Below are positions 27,671 to 36,603 of a DNA stretch of 64,000 bases, in pieces (the first letter of the stretch is position 1; each line of letters begins with the position of its first letter). The DNA is from Lutibacter flavus. Its GTDB lineage: Bacteria > Bacteroidota > Bacteroidia > Flavobacteriales > Flavobacteriaceae. Both the position numbers and the translations under genes were made by a program. The DNA is taken from positions 69,501-133,500 of the forward strand of contig NZ_FZNX01000001.1 in NCBI RefSeq assembly GCF_900188355.1, read 5' to 3'. The notes beneath the pieces were generated by a model. That model worked only from the letters and a program-made list of their open reading frames with translations. It was not told the origin of the DNA and searched no databases.

Positions 27671-28885
27671 ATGTCTATTTTAAGCGGTAAAAATATACTT
27701 TTAGGTGTAACTGCCGGTATTGCTGCTTATAAAACGGCACATTTAGTGCGACTTTTTATAAAAGCAGGTGCACAGGTTAAAGTAGTCATGACACCTGCTT
27801 CTAAAGATTTTGTTACACCACTAACACTTTCTACACTTTCACAAAATCCAGTTTACTCAACCTTTTTTGATAAAGGAAATGAAGAAAATGAGGAGTGGAA
27901 TAGCCACGTTGAATTAGGCCTATGGGCCGATTACATGGTTGTTGCACCAGCTACAGCAAATACATTGTCTAAAATGGCAAATGGCATTTGTGATAATTTA
28001 TTAATGGCGACTTATTTATCGGCTAAATGTAAGGTGTTTTTTGCTCCTGCGATGGACTTGGATATGTATAAGCATCCAACCACAACTGAGAGTATTGAAA
28101 AATTACAAAATTTTGGAAATGTTTTTATACCCCCATCAACTGGTTTTTTAGCGAGTGGTTTAGAGGGAGAAGGCAGAATGGAAGAGCCAGAAAATATTGT
28201 TTCTTTTATTGAAAAAGATGTCATTAACGGATTGCCATTATACAATAAAAAAGTATTAATTACTGCTGGTCCAACTTATGAAGCTATTGATCCGGTTCGT
28301 TTTATTGGAAATCATTCTTCAGGTAAAATGGGATTTGAATTGGCAAAAGCTGCAGCCAATTTAGGAGGACATGTTTTTTTAATTACTGGACCTTCAAATG
28401 AGCAAATTTCAAATTCATTGATTCAAAGAATTGATGTTGTGAGTGCAGATGAGATGTACAATGAAGTTCATAAGTATTATAAATCTATTGATATTGCAAT
28501 ACTTTCTGCTGCAGTAGCAGATTATAAACCAAAAAATATTGCGGATAAAAAAATTAAGAAATCTACAGATTCCTTATCGATTGAGCTGATAAAAACACAA
28601 GATATTTTAGCTTCATTAGGTAAAGAAAAAACAACTCAATTTTTAGTTGGCTTTGCATTAGAAACAAATAATGAGCTGGAAAATGCAAAAAAGAAACTAA
28701 ATAGTAAGAATTTAGATTTAATAGTTTTAAATTCACTGCAAGATGCAGGAGCAGGGTTTAAAACACCAACAAATAAAGTTACAATTATAGATAAATCTGA
28801 AAATATTTTGGAATTTAATCTAAAATCTAAAGCTCATGTAGCACAAGATATATTTAATGAAATATTGAGAACTATTTATGCGTAA
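27671..28885 (+). CDS. coaBC: Bifunctional phosphopantothenoylcysteine decarboxylase/synthetase
   Basis: CoaBC joins cysteine to 4'-phosphopantothenate and decarboxylates the product in coenzyme A synthesis. The 404-residue protein has the N-terminal FMN-dependent decarboxylase domain (ILLGVTAGIAAYKTAHLVR, VVAPATANTLSKMANGICDN) and the C-terminal synthetase domain beginning VLITAGPTYEAIDPVRFI, with AAVADYKP for nucleotide binding. It overlaps the next gene by 8 bases. Confidence 0.97.
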   Translation: MSILSGKNILLGVTAGIAAYKTAHLVRLFIKAGAQVKVVMTPASKDFVTPLTLSTLSQNPVYSTFFDKGNEENEEWNSHVELGLWADYMVVAPATANTLSKMANGICDNLLMATYLSAKCKVFFAPAMDLDMYKHPTTTESIEKLQNFGNVFIPPSTGFLASGLEGEGRMEEPENIVSFIEKDVINGLPLYNKKVLITAGPTYEAIDPVRFIGNHSSGKMGFELAKAAANLGGHVFLITGPSNEQISNSLIQRIDVVSADEMYNEVHKYYKSIDIAILSAAVADYKPKNIADKKIKKSTDSLSIELIKTQDILASLGKEKTTQFLVGFALETNNELENAKKKLNSKNLDLIVLNSLQDAGAGFKTPTNKVTIIDKSENILEFNLKSKAHVAQDIFNEILRTIYA

Positions 28886-29765
28886 GATTATATATATATT
28901 ATTAACTTTTTTTGCTGTTGTTCAGTTAAATGCGCAAGAATTAAATTGTACTATTACTGTTAATGCTGATAAAATACCAGGTTCAAACAAACAGATATTT
29001 TCAACATTAGAAAGTGCGTTAAATGAATTTGTTAATCAAAAACGTTGGACAAATTTTAATTATAAACCACAGGAATTAATTAATTGTAATTTAACAATTA
29101 CTGTTTTAGACCAAACAGGAAATGATTTTAGAGGGCATATTCAAATTCAATCTTCGCGTCCTGTTTATAACTCGACTTATTTAACTCCAGTTTTCAATTT
29201 TAAGGACGATAATTTTTCGTTTCAATATACAGAGTTTGAACCATTACAATTTAATGAAAACTCATTTGAGTCCAATTTAGTTTCGGTAGTTACCTTTTAT
29301 GTTTATACAATTTTAGGAATGGATGCCGATACTTTTTCATTAAATGGTGGAACTCCTTTTTATACAAAAGCTCAAGATATTGTTGTTCAAGCACAACAAA
29401 GTGGTTATATAGGTTGGAATCAAAATGACGGTTCAAAAACTAGATTTACATTGATTGACAATCTTTTGTCGCCTACTTATGGTATGTACAGAAAAGCAAT
29501 GTTTGAGTATCATTTAAAGGGGCTGGATATGATGAACAAGGATAAAAAAATGGCGAAAAAATCAATTTTTGAAGCTGTTACAACCTTAAAGTCAGTTTAC
29601 GATGCACGACCAAACGCCTTTTTATTGCGTGTTTTTATGGATTCCAAAGCAGATGAAATTGTTGATGTATTTTCAGATGGTCCAAGATTTGATACTAGTA
29701 AATTAAAAGACGATTTATTGAGAATTTCCCCTATAAATGCTGCAAAGTGGAATGAAATAGAGTAA
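28878..29765 (+). CDS. DUF4835 family exported protein (PorD-like)
   Basis: The 295-residue protein has a signal peptide (IIYILLTFFAVVQLNAQE). The DUF4835 pattern is visible: LNCTITVNADKIPGSNKQIF, then a central region with TFYVYTILGMDADTFSLNGG. In gliding and type IX-secreting Bacteroidota, DUF4835 proteins have been named PorD, a factor associated with that secretion system; I use this only as a likely family link. It sits between coaBC and recN, its usual neighbourhood. Confidence 0.88.
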   Translation: MRKIIYILLTFFAVVQLNAQELNCTITVNADKIPGSNKQIFSTLESALNEFVNQKRWTNFNYKPQELINCNLTITVLDQTGNDFRGHIQIQSSRPVYNSTYLTPVFNFKDDNFSFQYTEFEPLQFNENSFESNLVSVVTFYVYTILGMDADTFSLNGGTPFYTKAQDIVVQAQQSGYIGWNQNDGSKTRFTLIDNLLSPTYGMYRKAMFEYHLKGLDMMNKDKKMAKKSIFEAVTTLKSVYDARPNAFLLRVFMDSKADEIVDVFSDGPRFDTSKLKDDLLRISPINAAKWNEIE

Positions 29766-29788
29766 ATTCTTAACAAAAAAACTCAAGA

Positions 29789-31441
29789 ATGCTTACAAAC
29801 CTTTCCATAAAAAATTATGCCCTAATAGAAGAATTATCTGTTAGTTTTAAAGATAACTTATCTATTATTACTGGAGAAACTGGTGCGGGTAAATCAATTT
29901 TACTTGGAGCACTTGGATTAGTTCTTGGTAAGCGTGCTGATTCTACTACATTAAAAAATACCAAAATTAAATGTGTTATTGAAGCTAAGTTTTCAATTGG
30001 AAATTATAAGTTGCATGAATTTTTTGAAGAAAATGATTTAGATTTTGAAGCTGACACAATTATTAGAAGAGAGATTTTGCCAAGTGGAAAATCAAGAGCT
30101 TTTATTAATGATACACCAACAACAAACCAAGTTTTACAATTATTAAGTCTAAAGTTAATTGATGTGCATTCTCAGCATCAAACATTGCAATTATCCGATA
30201 CTAAATTTCAGTTTGAAATAATTGATGCACTCGCAAATAATTCGGCAAAAATAGCATCATATAAAAGAGGATTAAGTTTATACAATCAACTTAATAGTGA
30301 TTTAGAAAAACTTAAAAAAAATCAAGAAGTTGCTCAGGATCAATACGCGTATAATTTGCATTTATTTGAGGAATTAGAAAAGGCTAACTTAAAAAGTGAT
30401 GAGCAACAAGTTTTAGAGCAAGAATTAGATAAAGTTAATAATGTTGAAGAAATAAAATTAAATCTTACTGAGGCACAAGCTTCAGTATTTGATGAAGAAG
30501 TTGGATTACAAGCCTTATTAGCAAAATTTTCATTGAATTTAAATAAAATCAAGTCATATTCTAAAGAGTATAATGATTTGTTTGAAAGAGCATCAAGTTT
30601 AAAAATCGAGTTAGATGACATTGCAAATGAGATAGAAAATTTGAATGAGAATGTAGAATTTAATCCTTCAGAATTAGAAAATTTAAATGATAGATTGCAA
30701 TTGATTTACAATTTGCAAAAAAAGCATAGTGTGAGTTCAATTGCAGAATTACTAGTTATAAAGGAAGAACTTTCTGTTAAAGTGGATGCGGTTGAAAATT
30801 CATCAGCACAAATTAAAGCAAAGGAGAATGAAGTAAAGGAAGTTGCTCAAAAAATTGATGAACTTGCAAAATCAATTTATACTGCAAGAAAAAAAGCGAT
30901 TCCAGTTTTAATAAAAAAATTAGAAAGCATTCTTTCAATTTTGGGAATGGAAAACACCAGATTTCAATTTAATTTAGAACATACAAATCAGTATTTTTCA
31001 AACGGTAAAGATGAATTACAATTATTAATTTCGGCAAACAAAGGCGCTAATTTTGGGGAATTAAAAAAGGTAGCATCGGGTGGTGAACTTTCACGAATTA
31101 TGTTATCGGTAAAGTCTATTTTATCGGAATATTCAAAATTGCCAACTATTATTTTTGATGAAATTGATACTGGTGTATCCGGTGATGTTTCTCAAAGAAT
31201 GGCAGATATTATGCAAAAAATGAGTGCTAATATGCAAGTTATTACAATTACGCATTTACCTCAAATTGCAGCAAAAGGACAACAACATTATAAGGTTTAT
31301 AAGCAAGATTTAAATAACAACATTGTTACTCAGCTAAAAAAATTGAGTAAAAATGAACGTATTAATGAAATTGCTGAAATGTTAAGTGGTAAAAACATTT
31401 CTAGTACAGCTATAGAGCATGCAAAAGAGCTCTTAAATTAA
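29789..31441 (+). CDS. recN: DNA repair protein RecN
   Basis: RecN is an SMC-like ATPase that acts at double-strand breaks. The 550-residue protein has a Walker A motif ITGETGAGKSILLGAL near residue 31, a central coiled coil (about residues 150-370), the signature ASGGELSRIMLSVKSIL and Walker B TIIFDEIDTGVSGDV, followed by VITITHLPQIA. Length fits the family. It follows the PorD-like gene by 23 bases. Confidence 0.97.
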   Translation: MLTNLSIKNYALIEELSVSFKDNLSIITGETGAGKSILLGALGLVLGKRADSTTLKNTKIKCVIEAKFSIGNYKLHEFFEENDLDFEADTIIRREILPSGKSRAFINDTPTTNQVLQLLSLKLIDVHSQHQTLQLSDTKFQFEIIDALANNSAKIASYKRGLSLYNQLNSDLEKLKKNQEVAQDQYAYNLHLFEELEKANLKSDEQQVLEQELDKVNNVEEIKLNLTEAQASVFDEEVGLQALLAKFSLNLNKIKSYSKEYNDLFERASSLKIELDDIANEIENLNENVEFNPSELENLNDRLQLIYNLQKKHSVSSIAELLVIKEELSVKVDAVENSSAQIKAKENEVKEVAQKIDELAKSIYTARKKAIPVLIKKLESILSILGMENTRFQFNLEHTNQYFSNGKDELQLLISANKGANFGELKKVASGGELSRIMLSVKSILSEYSKLPTIIFDEIDTGVSGDVSQRMADIMQKMSANMQVITITHLPQIAAKGQQHYKVYKQDLNNNIVTQLKKLSKNERINEIAEMLSGKNISSTAIEHAKELLN

Positions 31442-31449
31442 GAAATTAC

Positions 31450-31457
31450 TATATTTG
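31450..31457 (+). promoter_or_regulatory. Putative -7 element for fabI
   Basis: TATATTTG matches TAnnTTTG, 37 bases before the fabI ATG at 31495. No canonical -33 element is evident. Confidence 0.5.
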
Positions 31458-31494
31458 CAGCCAATTAAAATAAAATCAAAAACAAAATACAATT

Positions 31495-32355
31495 ATGTAT
31501 AACTTATTAAAAGGTAAAAAAGGAATTATTTTTGGAGCATTAGATTCAAAGTCAATTGCTTGGAAAGTAGCTGAAAGAGCGCATGAAGAAGGAGCAACAT
31601 TTGTTTTAACAAATGCACCGGTAGCATTGCGTCTTGGAACGATTTCAGAATTAGCTGAAAAAACGGGATCTACAGTTATACCAGCAGATGCCACATCTAT
31701 GATGGATTTAGAAAATTTAATTGATAAATCTGTGGAAATTTTAGGTGGTAAAATTGATTTTGTATTACATTCAATAGGAATGTCTGTTAATGTGCGTAGA
31801 GGGAATCATTATACAAACCAAGATTATAATTTTACAAAAACTGGTTTTGATGTTTCAGCTTTGTCTTTTCATAGAGTTATGAGTATGTTGTATAAAAAAG
31901 ACGCTATGAATGAATGGGGAAGCGTTGTTGCCTTATCTTATATGGCAGCGCAACGTGTTTTCCCGGATTATAATGATATGGCAGATAATAAAGCATATTT
32001 AGAATCTGTTGCTCGTAGTTTTGGATATTTCTTTGGGCGTGATAAAAAAGTAAGAGTAAATACAATTTCTCAATCTCCAACCCCAACTACGGCAGGTAGT
32101 GGTGTAAAAGGTTTTGATGGTTTTATTGCTTATGCTGAAAAAATGTCTCCACTTGGTAATGCTACAGCTTTAGAGTGTGCAGATTATACCATTACACTAT
32201 TTTCAGATTTAACAAGAAAAGTAACACTTCAAAATTTATTTCATGATGGTGGGTTTTCAAATATGGGTGTAAGTACAGCTATTATGGAAAACTTCATGGA
32301 AGATTTTAAATCTGATGAAGTAGTAGAAGAACCAAAAAAGAAAGAAAAAAAATAG
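31495..32355 (+). CDS. fabI: Enoyl-[acyl-carrier-protein] reductase (NADH)
   Basis: FabI performs the last reduction in each cycle of fatty-acid elongation. The 286-residue SDR-like protein has the FabI start GKKGIIFGALDSKSIAWKVA, the LHSIGMS motif, and the catalytic Tyr-x6-Lys in PDYNDMADNKAYLE. The C-terminus has an acidic then lysine-rich extension (VVEEPKKKEKK) not needed for the fold. It is probably a single transcription unit, with a promoter-like element before it and a strong terminator behind it. Confidence 0.95.
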   Translation: MYNLLKGKKGIIFGALDSKSIAWKVAERAHEEGATFVLTNAPVALRLGTISELAEKTGSTVIPADATSMMDLENLIDKSVEILGGKIDFVLHSIGMSVNVRRGNHYTNQDYNFTKTGFDVSALSFHRVMSMLYKKDAMNEWGSVVALSYMAAQRVFPDYNDMADNKAYLESVARSFGYFFGRDKKVRVNTISQSPTPTTAGSGVKGFDGFIAYAEKMSPLGNATALECADYTITLFSDLTRKVTLQNLFHDGGFSNMGVSTAIMENFMEDFKSDEVVEEPKKKEKK

Positions 32356-32375
32356 GATTTATTCCATTTATATAG

Positions 32376-32411
32376 AAAGCGATAATTTTATAATTATCGC
32401 TTTTTTTTTTT
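32376..32411 (+). terminator. Intrinsic terminator after fabI
   Basis: A perfect 12-bp inverted repeat (AAAGCGATAATT and complement, loop TTAT) is followed by a run of T at 32401-32411. Confidence 0.95.
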
Positions 32412-32505
32412 GCTTAAAATTAAAATGATTTATGAATAATTATCTGGATTAAATCTAAATTTTAGAAGTATGAGTATTGTCACGTTTTTAGCCAAATAAT
32501 TGCTT

Positions 32506-32513
32506 TAATTTTG
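32506..32513 (+). promoter_or_regulatory. Putative -7 element for the etfBA-acyl-CoA dehydrogenase operon
   Basis: TAATTTTG matches TAnnTTTG, 33 bases before the etfB ATG at 32547. There is no clear -33 element. Confidence 0.45.
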
Positions 32514-32546
32514 ATAGTATCAAATATATACCAGTAATATTATTCT

Positions 32547-33422
32547 ATGAGACCACTTAAAATTGTAGTACTTGCAAAGCAAGTGCCGGACACACGTCAT
32601 GTGGGTCCAGATGCCATGAAACCAGATGGCACCGTAAATAGAGGTAAACTTGCAACAGTATTTAATCCAGATGATTTACACGCTCTGGAACTAGCATTAA
32701 ATATAAAAGATCGTATCCCGGGAACTCACGTTACTATATTAACAATGGGGCCACAAAAAGCAGCTGATATTATCCGCGAAGGGTATTATCGTGGTGTAGA
32801 TGATGGAATTATGATTTCTGATAGACGTTTTGGAGGGGCAGATACGTTGGCAACTAGTTATACTATTGTTCAAGCAATAAAAAAAATAGCCGATTATGAC
32901 TTAATAGTTGGAGGAAGACAAGCCATTGATGGGGATACAGCGCAAGTTGGCCCACAATGTGCTGATAAATTAAACATCCCTCAAATAACTTATGTTGAAG
33001 AAGTTTTAACTATTGAAGAAGACAAAATAATTGCAAGAAGAAGGTTAGAAAATGGTGTTGAGGTAGTTTCTTCCCCATATCCTTGCTTAATGACCGTTCA
33101 TGGTTCTTCTCCAGAGTGTAGATCAAGACATGCCAAAAATGTTATGAAATACAAATATGCAAGAACAAAAACAGAGATGAGAAAAGGAGATCCTATTCTA
33201 GAGGAATTGCATAAAAAAAGACCTTATTTGGTGATTCCAGAATGGAGTGTTGAAGATATTGTTGCAGATGAAGCAAAAATTGGATTAGCAGGTTCACCAA
33301 CTAAAGTTAAAAGTGTTTCCAGCATTGTATTAACTGCAAATGAATCTAAAGTATTAACTGATTCAGATAGTGATATAGAAGGAATGATTAAAGAATTAAT
33401 TAAACATCACACCATTGGGTAG
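32547..33422 (+). CDS. etfB: Electron transfer flavoprotein subunit beta
   Basis: EtfB binds AMP and part of FAD and carries electrons from acyl-CoA dehydrogenases. The protein has 291 residues, longer than the roughly 250 of many aerobic EtfB proteins, with signatures KIVVLAKQVPDT, YDLIVGGRQAIDGDTAQVGP and an extended C-terminal segment. This longer type with a neighbouring long acyl-CoA dehydrogenase resembles the arrangement in anaerobic Bacteroidales. It is first in the operon; etfA follows after 15 bases. Confidence 0.93.
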   Translation: MRPLKIVVLAKQVPDTRHVGPDAMKPDGTVNRGKLATVFNPDDLHALELALNIKDRIPGTHVTILTMGPQKAADIIREGYYRGVDDGIMISDRRFGGADTLATSYTIVQAIKKIADYDLIVGGRQAIDGDTAQVGPQCADKLNIPQITYVEEVLTIEEDKIIARRRLENGVEVVSSPYPCLMTVHGSSPECRSRHAKNVMKYKYARTKTEMRKGDPILEELHKKRPYLVIPEWSVEDIVADEAKIGLAGSPTKVKSVSSIVLTANESKVLTDSDSDIEGMIKELIKHHTIG

Positions 33423-33437
33423 TTGATATAACTTAAA

Positions 33438-34466
33438 ATGAATAAAATGAAAAGTGTATTTGTTTATTGCGAAGTAGAAAATAAAGAAGTAGCAGAAATA
33501 AGTCAGGAGTTATTATCAGCAGGAAAAAGATTAGCTCAAAAGTTGGGATGTCAGCTAGACGCAATGCTTTTTGGAAAAGACTTAGACGGAATTGAAAATC
33601 AAATTTCACCTTATGGAGTTGATAAATTATTTATTTCTGACGATTCAAGACTTGAACCTTACAGAACTTTGCCTCATGCAGCTTTAGCTCATAAAGTATT
33701 AAAAGAACAAGATCCTCAAATTGTATTGTTTGGAGCAACTTCTGTTGGTAGAGATTTAGCACCACGTTTGGCTTCAAAATTAAACTGTGGATTAACAGCC
33801 GATACTACCATATTAGATATTGGCGATCATTTTGTAAAAAAAGAAAAGAAAGAATATACCGATTTGTTGTATGCAATTCGTCCAGCATTTGGAGGAAGTA
33901 TTATGGCGAACATTATAAACTGGGATATGCACCCTCAGATGGCGACTGTTAGGGAAGGTGTAATGAAAAAAGAAATTTTCGATGCAAATTATAAGTCAGA
34001 AATAATTAAGTTAAATGCAACTGAAGTTTTAAATGATGAAGATTTTGTTGTTGAAGTTATTGAACGTCATATTGAAGAGTCAAGTGTAAATTTAAAAGAT
34101 GCACCTATTATTGTTGCTGGTGGATATGGAGTAGGGTCAAAAGAAAATTTCGACTTGCTTAGAAATTTAGCAAATATTTTGGGAGGTGAAGTTGGAGGTT
34201 CAAGAGCTGCTGTAGATGCCGGATTTATTGATCACAATAGACAAATTGGACAAACCGGAACTACGGTAAGACCAAAATTATATATAGCAGCAGGTATTTC
34301 AGGGGCCATTCAACATACTGCAGGTATGCAAGATGCTTCTATGATTATCTCTATAAATAATGATCCGGACGCGCCAATTAATGCAATTGCAGATTATGTA
34401 ATTACAGGAGATTTAGGAGTTGTTCTTCCAAAAATGATTAAATTTTACAAGGAGAACGCTAAATAG
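33438..34466 (+). CDS. etfA: Electron transfer flavoprotein subunit alpha
   Basis: EtfA holds the redox FAD of the heterodimer. The 342-residue protein has an N-terminal ETF domain and the C-terminal FAD-binding domain with GGEVGGSRAAVDAGFI, RQIGQTGTTVRPKLYIAAG and AIQHTAGMQDASMIISIN. The listed start is followed by a second Met three codons later, either could be used. It lies between etfB and an acyl-CoA dehydrogenase gene, which is the expected electron donor. Confidence 0.95.
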   Translation: MNKMKSVFVYCEVENKEVAEISQELLSAGKRLAQKLGCQLDAMLFGKDLDGIENQISPYGVDKLFISDDSRLEPYRTLPHAALAHKVLKEQDPQIVLFGATSVGRDLAPRLASKLNCGLTADTTILDIGDHFVKKEKKEYTDLLYAIRPAFGGSIMANIINWDMHPQMATVREGVMKKEIFDANYKSEIIKLNATEVLNDEDFVVEVIERHIEESSVNLKDAPIIVAGGYGVGSKENFDLLRNLANILGGEVGGSRAAVDAGFIDHNRQIGQTGTTVRPKLYIAAGISGAIQHTAGMQDASMIISINNDPDAPINAIADYVITGDLGVVLPKMIKFYKENAK

Positions 34467-34520
34467 ATTAAAATAAAATTAAGAGTTTATTAGAAAACTC
34501 TATTAATAAAATAGAAAAAA

Positions 34521-36248
34521 ATGGATAATTTTTTCAAAGATACTCCGGATTTTAAATTTCATTTAAAAGATCCAATATTAAAAAAAGTTGTAAAGTTAAA
34601 AGAAGATAATTTTGAACAATCTGAAAAGTTTGATTATGCGCCATTGAATCATGAAGATGCAATTGATTCATATGAAAAAATTCTTGAAATAGTAGGTGAT
34701 ATTTGTGCCAATACAATTTCGCCAAATGCAGAAGGTGTTGATTTAGAAGGACCGCATATTGAGAATAATGAAGTAATTTATGCAAAGGGTACAACAGAAG
34801 ATTATAAAGCTTTGTATGAAGCTGGTTTAATTGGAATGTCTTTACCTAGAAGATATGGAGGTTTAAATTTCCCTTTATTGCCTTATGTTATGGCTGCGGA
34901 AATGGTAGCTCGGGCAGATGCAGGTTTTGCAAATATTTGGGGACTACAAGATTGTGCCGAAACTATTTATGAATTTGGGTCAGAGGAACAAAAAGATAAG
35001 TTTTTACCACGCTTTAACCGAGATGGAGCTACTGCTGCAATGGTTTTAACAGAGCCAGATGCAGGTTCAGATTTACAAGCTGTAAAATTAAAAGCTGTCT
35101 TTAATGAAGAAAAAAATACTTGGATTTTAAACGGTGTAAAACGTTTTATTACCAATGGTGATGCTGATATTTCATTGGTATTGGCTCGTTCAGAAGATGG
35201 AACAAGTGATGCTCGTGGTTTATCCATGTTTATTTACGATAGAAACGACCATGCTGTTGAAGTGCGTCATTTAGAAAAAAAATTAGGAATTAAAGGATCA
35301 CCAACCTGTGAATTAGTATTTAAAGATGCTCCTGCTGAATTGGTAGGGAAAGAGCGCTTTGGGTTGATTAAGTATGTTATGTCTTTAATGAATTCTGCAC
35401 GGTTAGGTGTTGGTGCTCAGTCGGTTGGTATTGCGGATGCTGCGTATAGAGAGGCGTTGAAATATGCTGAGGAAAGAGCACAATTTGGAAAAGTAATTGT
35501 GAATTTCCCGGCCGTTTATGAAATGTTAACGAATATGAAACTTCGCATAGATGCACTTCGTTCATTATTATATGAAACTACTCGTTTTGTGGATATTTTC
35601 AAAGCTTATGAAGAAGTAATGAAAGATAGAAAGTTAGAAAAGGAAGAACGTATGGAAATGAAACATTACGGGAAACTTTCTAATGTTTTTACACCGCTAA
35701 TTAAATTAACTGCAAGTGAAGCATGTAATAAAATAGCGTACGATTCTTTACAAATTCATGGTGGTACTGGGTTTATGAAAGATTTTCCAATAGAACGGAT
35801 TTATAGAGATGCACGTATTACTTCAATTTATGAAGGCACATCTCAGTTGCAGGCTGTTGCAGCTATAAAAGGCGTTACAACTGGAGTTTACTTTGAGCAA
35901 ATTAAAGCCTATGATGCTGAAGTTTCAGATAAAAATTGTGAAATTAGAACTAAGCTTCACAAAATGACAGAAGAATATCAATCCATATCTCAAAGCGTTA
36001 TAGAACTAAAAAATAATGAGTTGATTGATTTCCATTCAACAAGACTTGTAGAAATGGCAGGGAATATAATTATGGGTTACTTGTTGGTATTAAATAGCCA
36101 AAAAGATGATAAATTTATAAAAACCGCAAGGTTATATGTGAATTTAGTGAGATCTGAAAACAAGGAAAGATTTGATTATATGACTGGATTTAGCGTTGAG
36201 AATTTAGAAATGTACAAAAATGTAGATTTAGAAGCTTTACAGCAATAA
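34521..36248 (+). CDS. Long acyl-CoA dehydrogenase
   Basis: The enzyme oxidises acyl-CoA to enoyl-CoA with FAD and passes electrons to ETF. At 575 residues it is about 190 longer than short- and medium-chain dehydrogenases because of a C-terminal helical extension (residues about 440-575). The flavin-binding motif AAMVLTEPDAGSDLQAVKL, the helix YAEERAQFGKVIVNFPAVYE and LQIHGGTGFMKDFPIERIYR are present, with a catalytic-type glutamate in SIYEGTSQLQ. The operon with etfBA supports direct electron transfer. Chain length is unknown. Confidence 0.92.
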   Translation: MDNFFKDTPDFKFHLKDPILKKVVKLKEDNFEQSEKFDYAPLNHEDAIDSYEKILEIVGDICANTISPNAEGVDLEGPHIENNEVIYAKGTTEDYKALYEAGLIGMSLPRRYGGLNFPLLPYVMAAEMVARADAGFANIWGLQDCAETIYEFGSEEQKDKFLPRFNRDGATAAMVLTEPDAGSDLQAVKLKAVFNEEKNTWILNGVKRFITNGDADISLVLARSEDGTSDARGLSMFIYDRNDHAVEVRHLEKKLGIKGSPTCELVFKDAPAELVGKERFGLIKYVMSLMNSARLGVGAQSVGIADAAYREALKYAEERAQFGKVIVNFPAVYEMLTNMKLRIDALRSLLYETTRFVDIFKAYEEVMKDRKLEKEERMEMKHYGKLSNVFTPLIKLTASEACNKIAYDSLQIHGGTGFMKDFPIERIYRDARITSIYEGTSQLQAVAAIKGVTTGVYFEQIKAYDAEVSDKNCEIRTKLHKMTEEYQSISQSVIELKNNELIDFHSTRLVEMAGNIIMGYLLVLNSQKDDKFIKTARLYVNLVRSENKERFDYMTGFSVENLEMYKNVDLEALQQ

Positions 36249-36466
36249 TCATAAATTTTAAAAATTAAATAATACCAAAGTAATTTTAAAATGTTGTATA
36301 AATAATTTGAATTGTTTTGTATTCAGATAAGATAGAAAATATAAGCATAGCATTCGTTACGGTTCTATTTTATATTGAAATATGGATGAAAAAGAAACAT
36401 AATTATATGCGGCATTTTGATGTTATTTTGGTATAAAAACCTATTTTGAATAACAGTTTATACGTC

Positions 36467-36487
36467 ATGCTGAACTTGATTCAGCAT
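36467..36487. repeat. Short palindromic intergenic repeat of a type dispersed in Bacteroidota
   Basis: ATGCTGAA-CTTGA-TTCAGCAT forms an 8-bp hairpin within GTCATGCTGAACTTGATTCAGCATCTCAT. I recall near-identical sequences in many Bacteroidota intergenic regions. It lies in the 355-base gap 36249-36603, which otherwise holds A/T-rich sequence, two related copies of AAAACCTA(T/C)TTTG (36437 and 36517), a terminator and a promoter-like element. Confidence 0.6.
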
Positions 36488-36515
36488 CTCATAATTTTTA
36501 GAAATTAACATCATA

Positions 36516-36553
36516 AAAACCTACTTTGTATAAATTCAAAGTAGGTTTTTTCT
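36516..36553 (+). terminator. Intrinsic terminator, 3' side of the etf/acyl-CoA dehydrogenase operon
   Basis: A 14-bp inverted repeat (AAAAACCTACTTTG and complement, 8-base loop) ends in TTTTTT. It overlaps the upstream in-frame start candidates of the following GT2 gene, which supports a later start for that gene. Confidence 0.88.
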
Positions 36554-36574
36554 ATATAGTTCTTATAAAAACTG

Positions 36575-36582
36575 TAATTTTG
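36575..36582 (+). promoter_or_regulatory. Putative -7 element for the GT2 gene
   Basis: TAATTTTG matches TAnnTTTG, 21 bases before the GTG at 36604. It supports choosing the GTG start rather than an upstream TTG. Confidence 0.45.
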
Positions 36583-36603
36583 GATTTCTTAAAGAAATTA
36601 TTA

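Noticed and set aside
32376-32411. A riboswitch in the gap before etfB
   Set aside because: The only clear structure is a simple hairpin with a T-run directly after fabI, which is a terminator; no conserved aptamer-like elements were seen.
36526-36603. Earlier start (TTG) for the GT2 gene
   Set aside because: The extra 26 codons run through a terminator hairpin and a TAnnTTTG element; GT2 proteins start close to the FSIIVPVYN strand.
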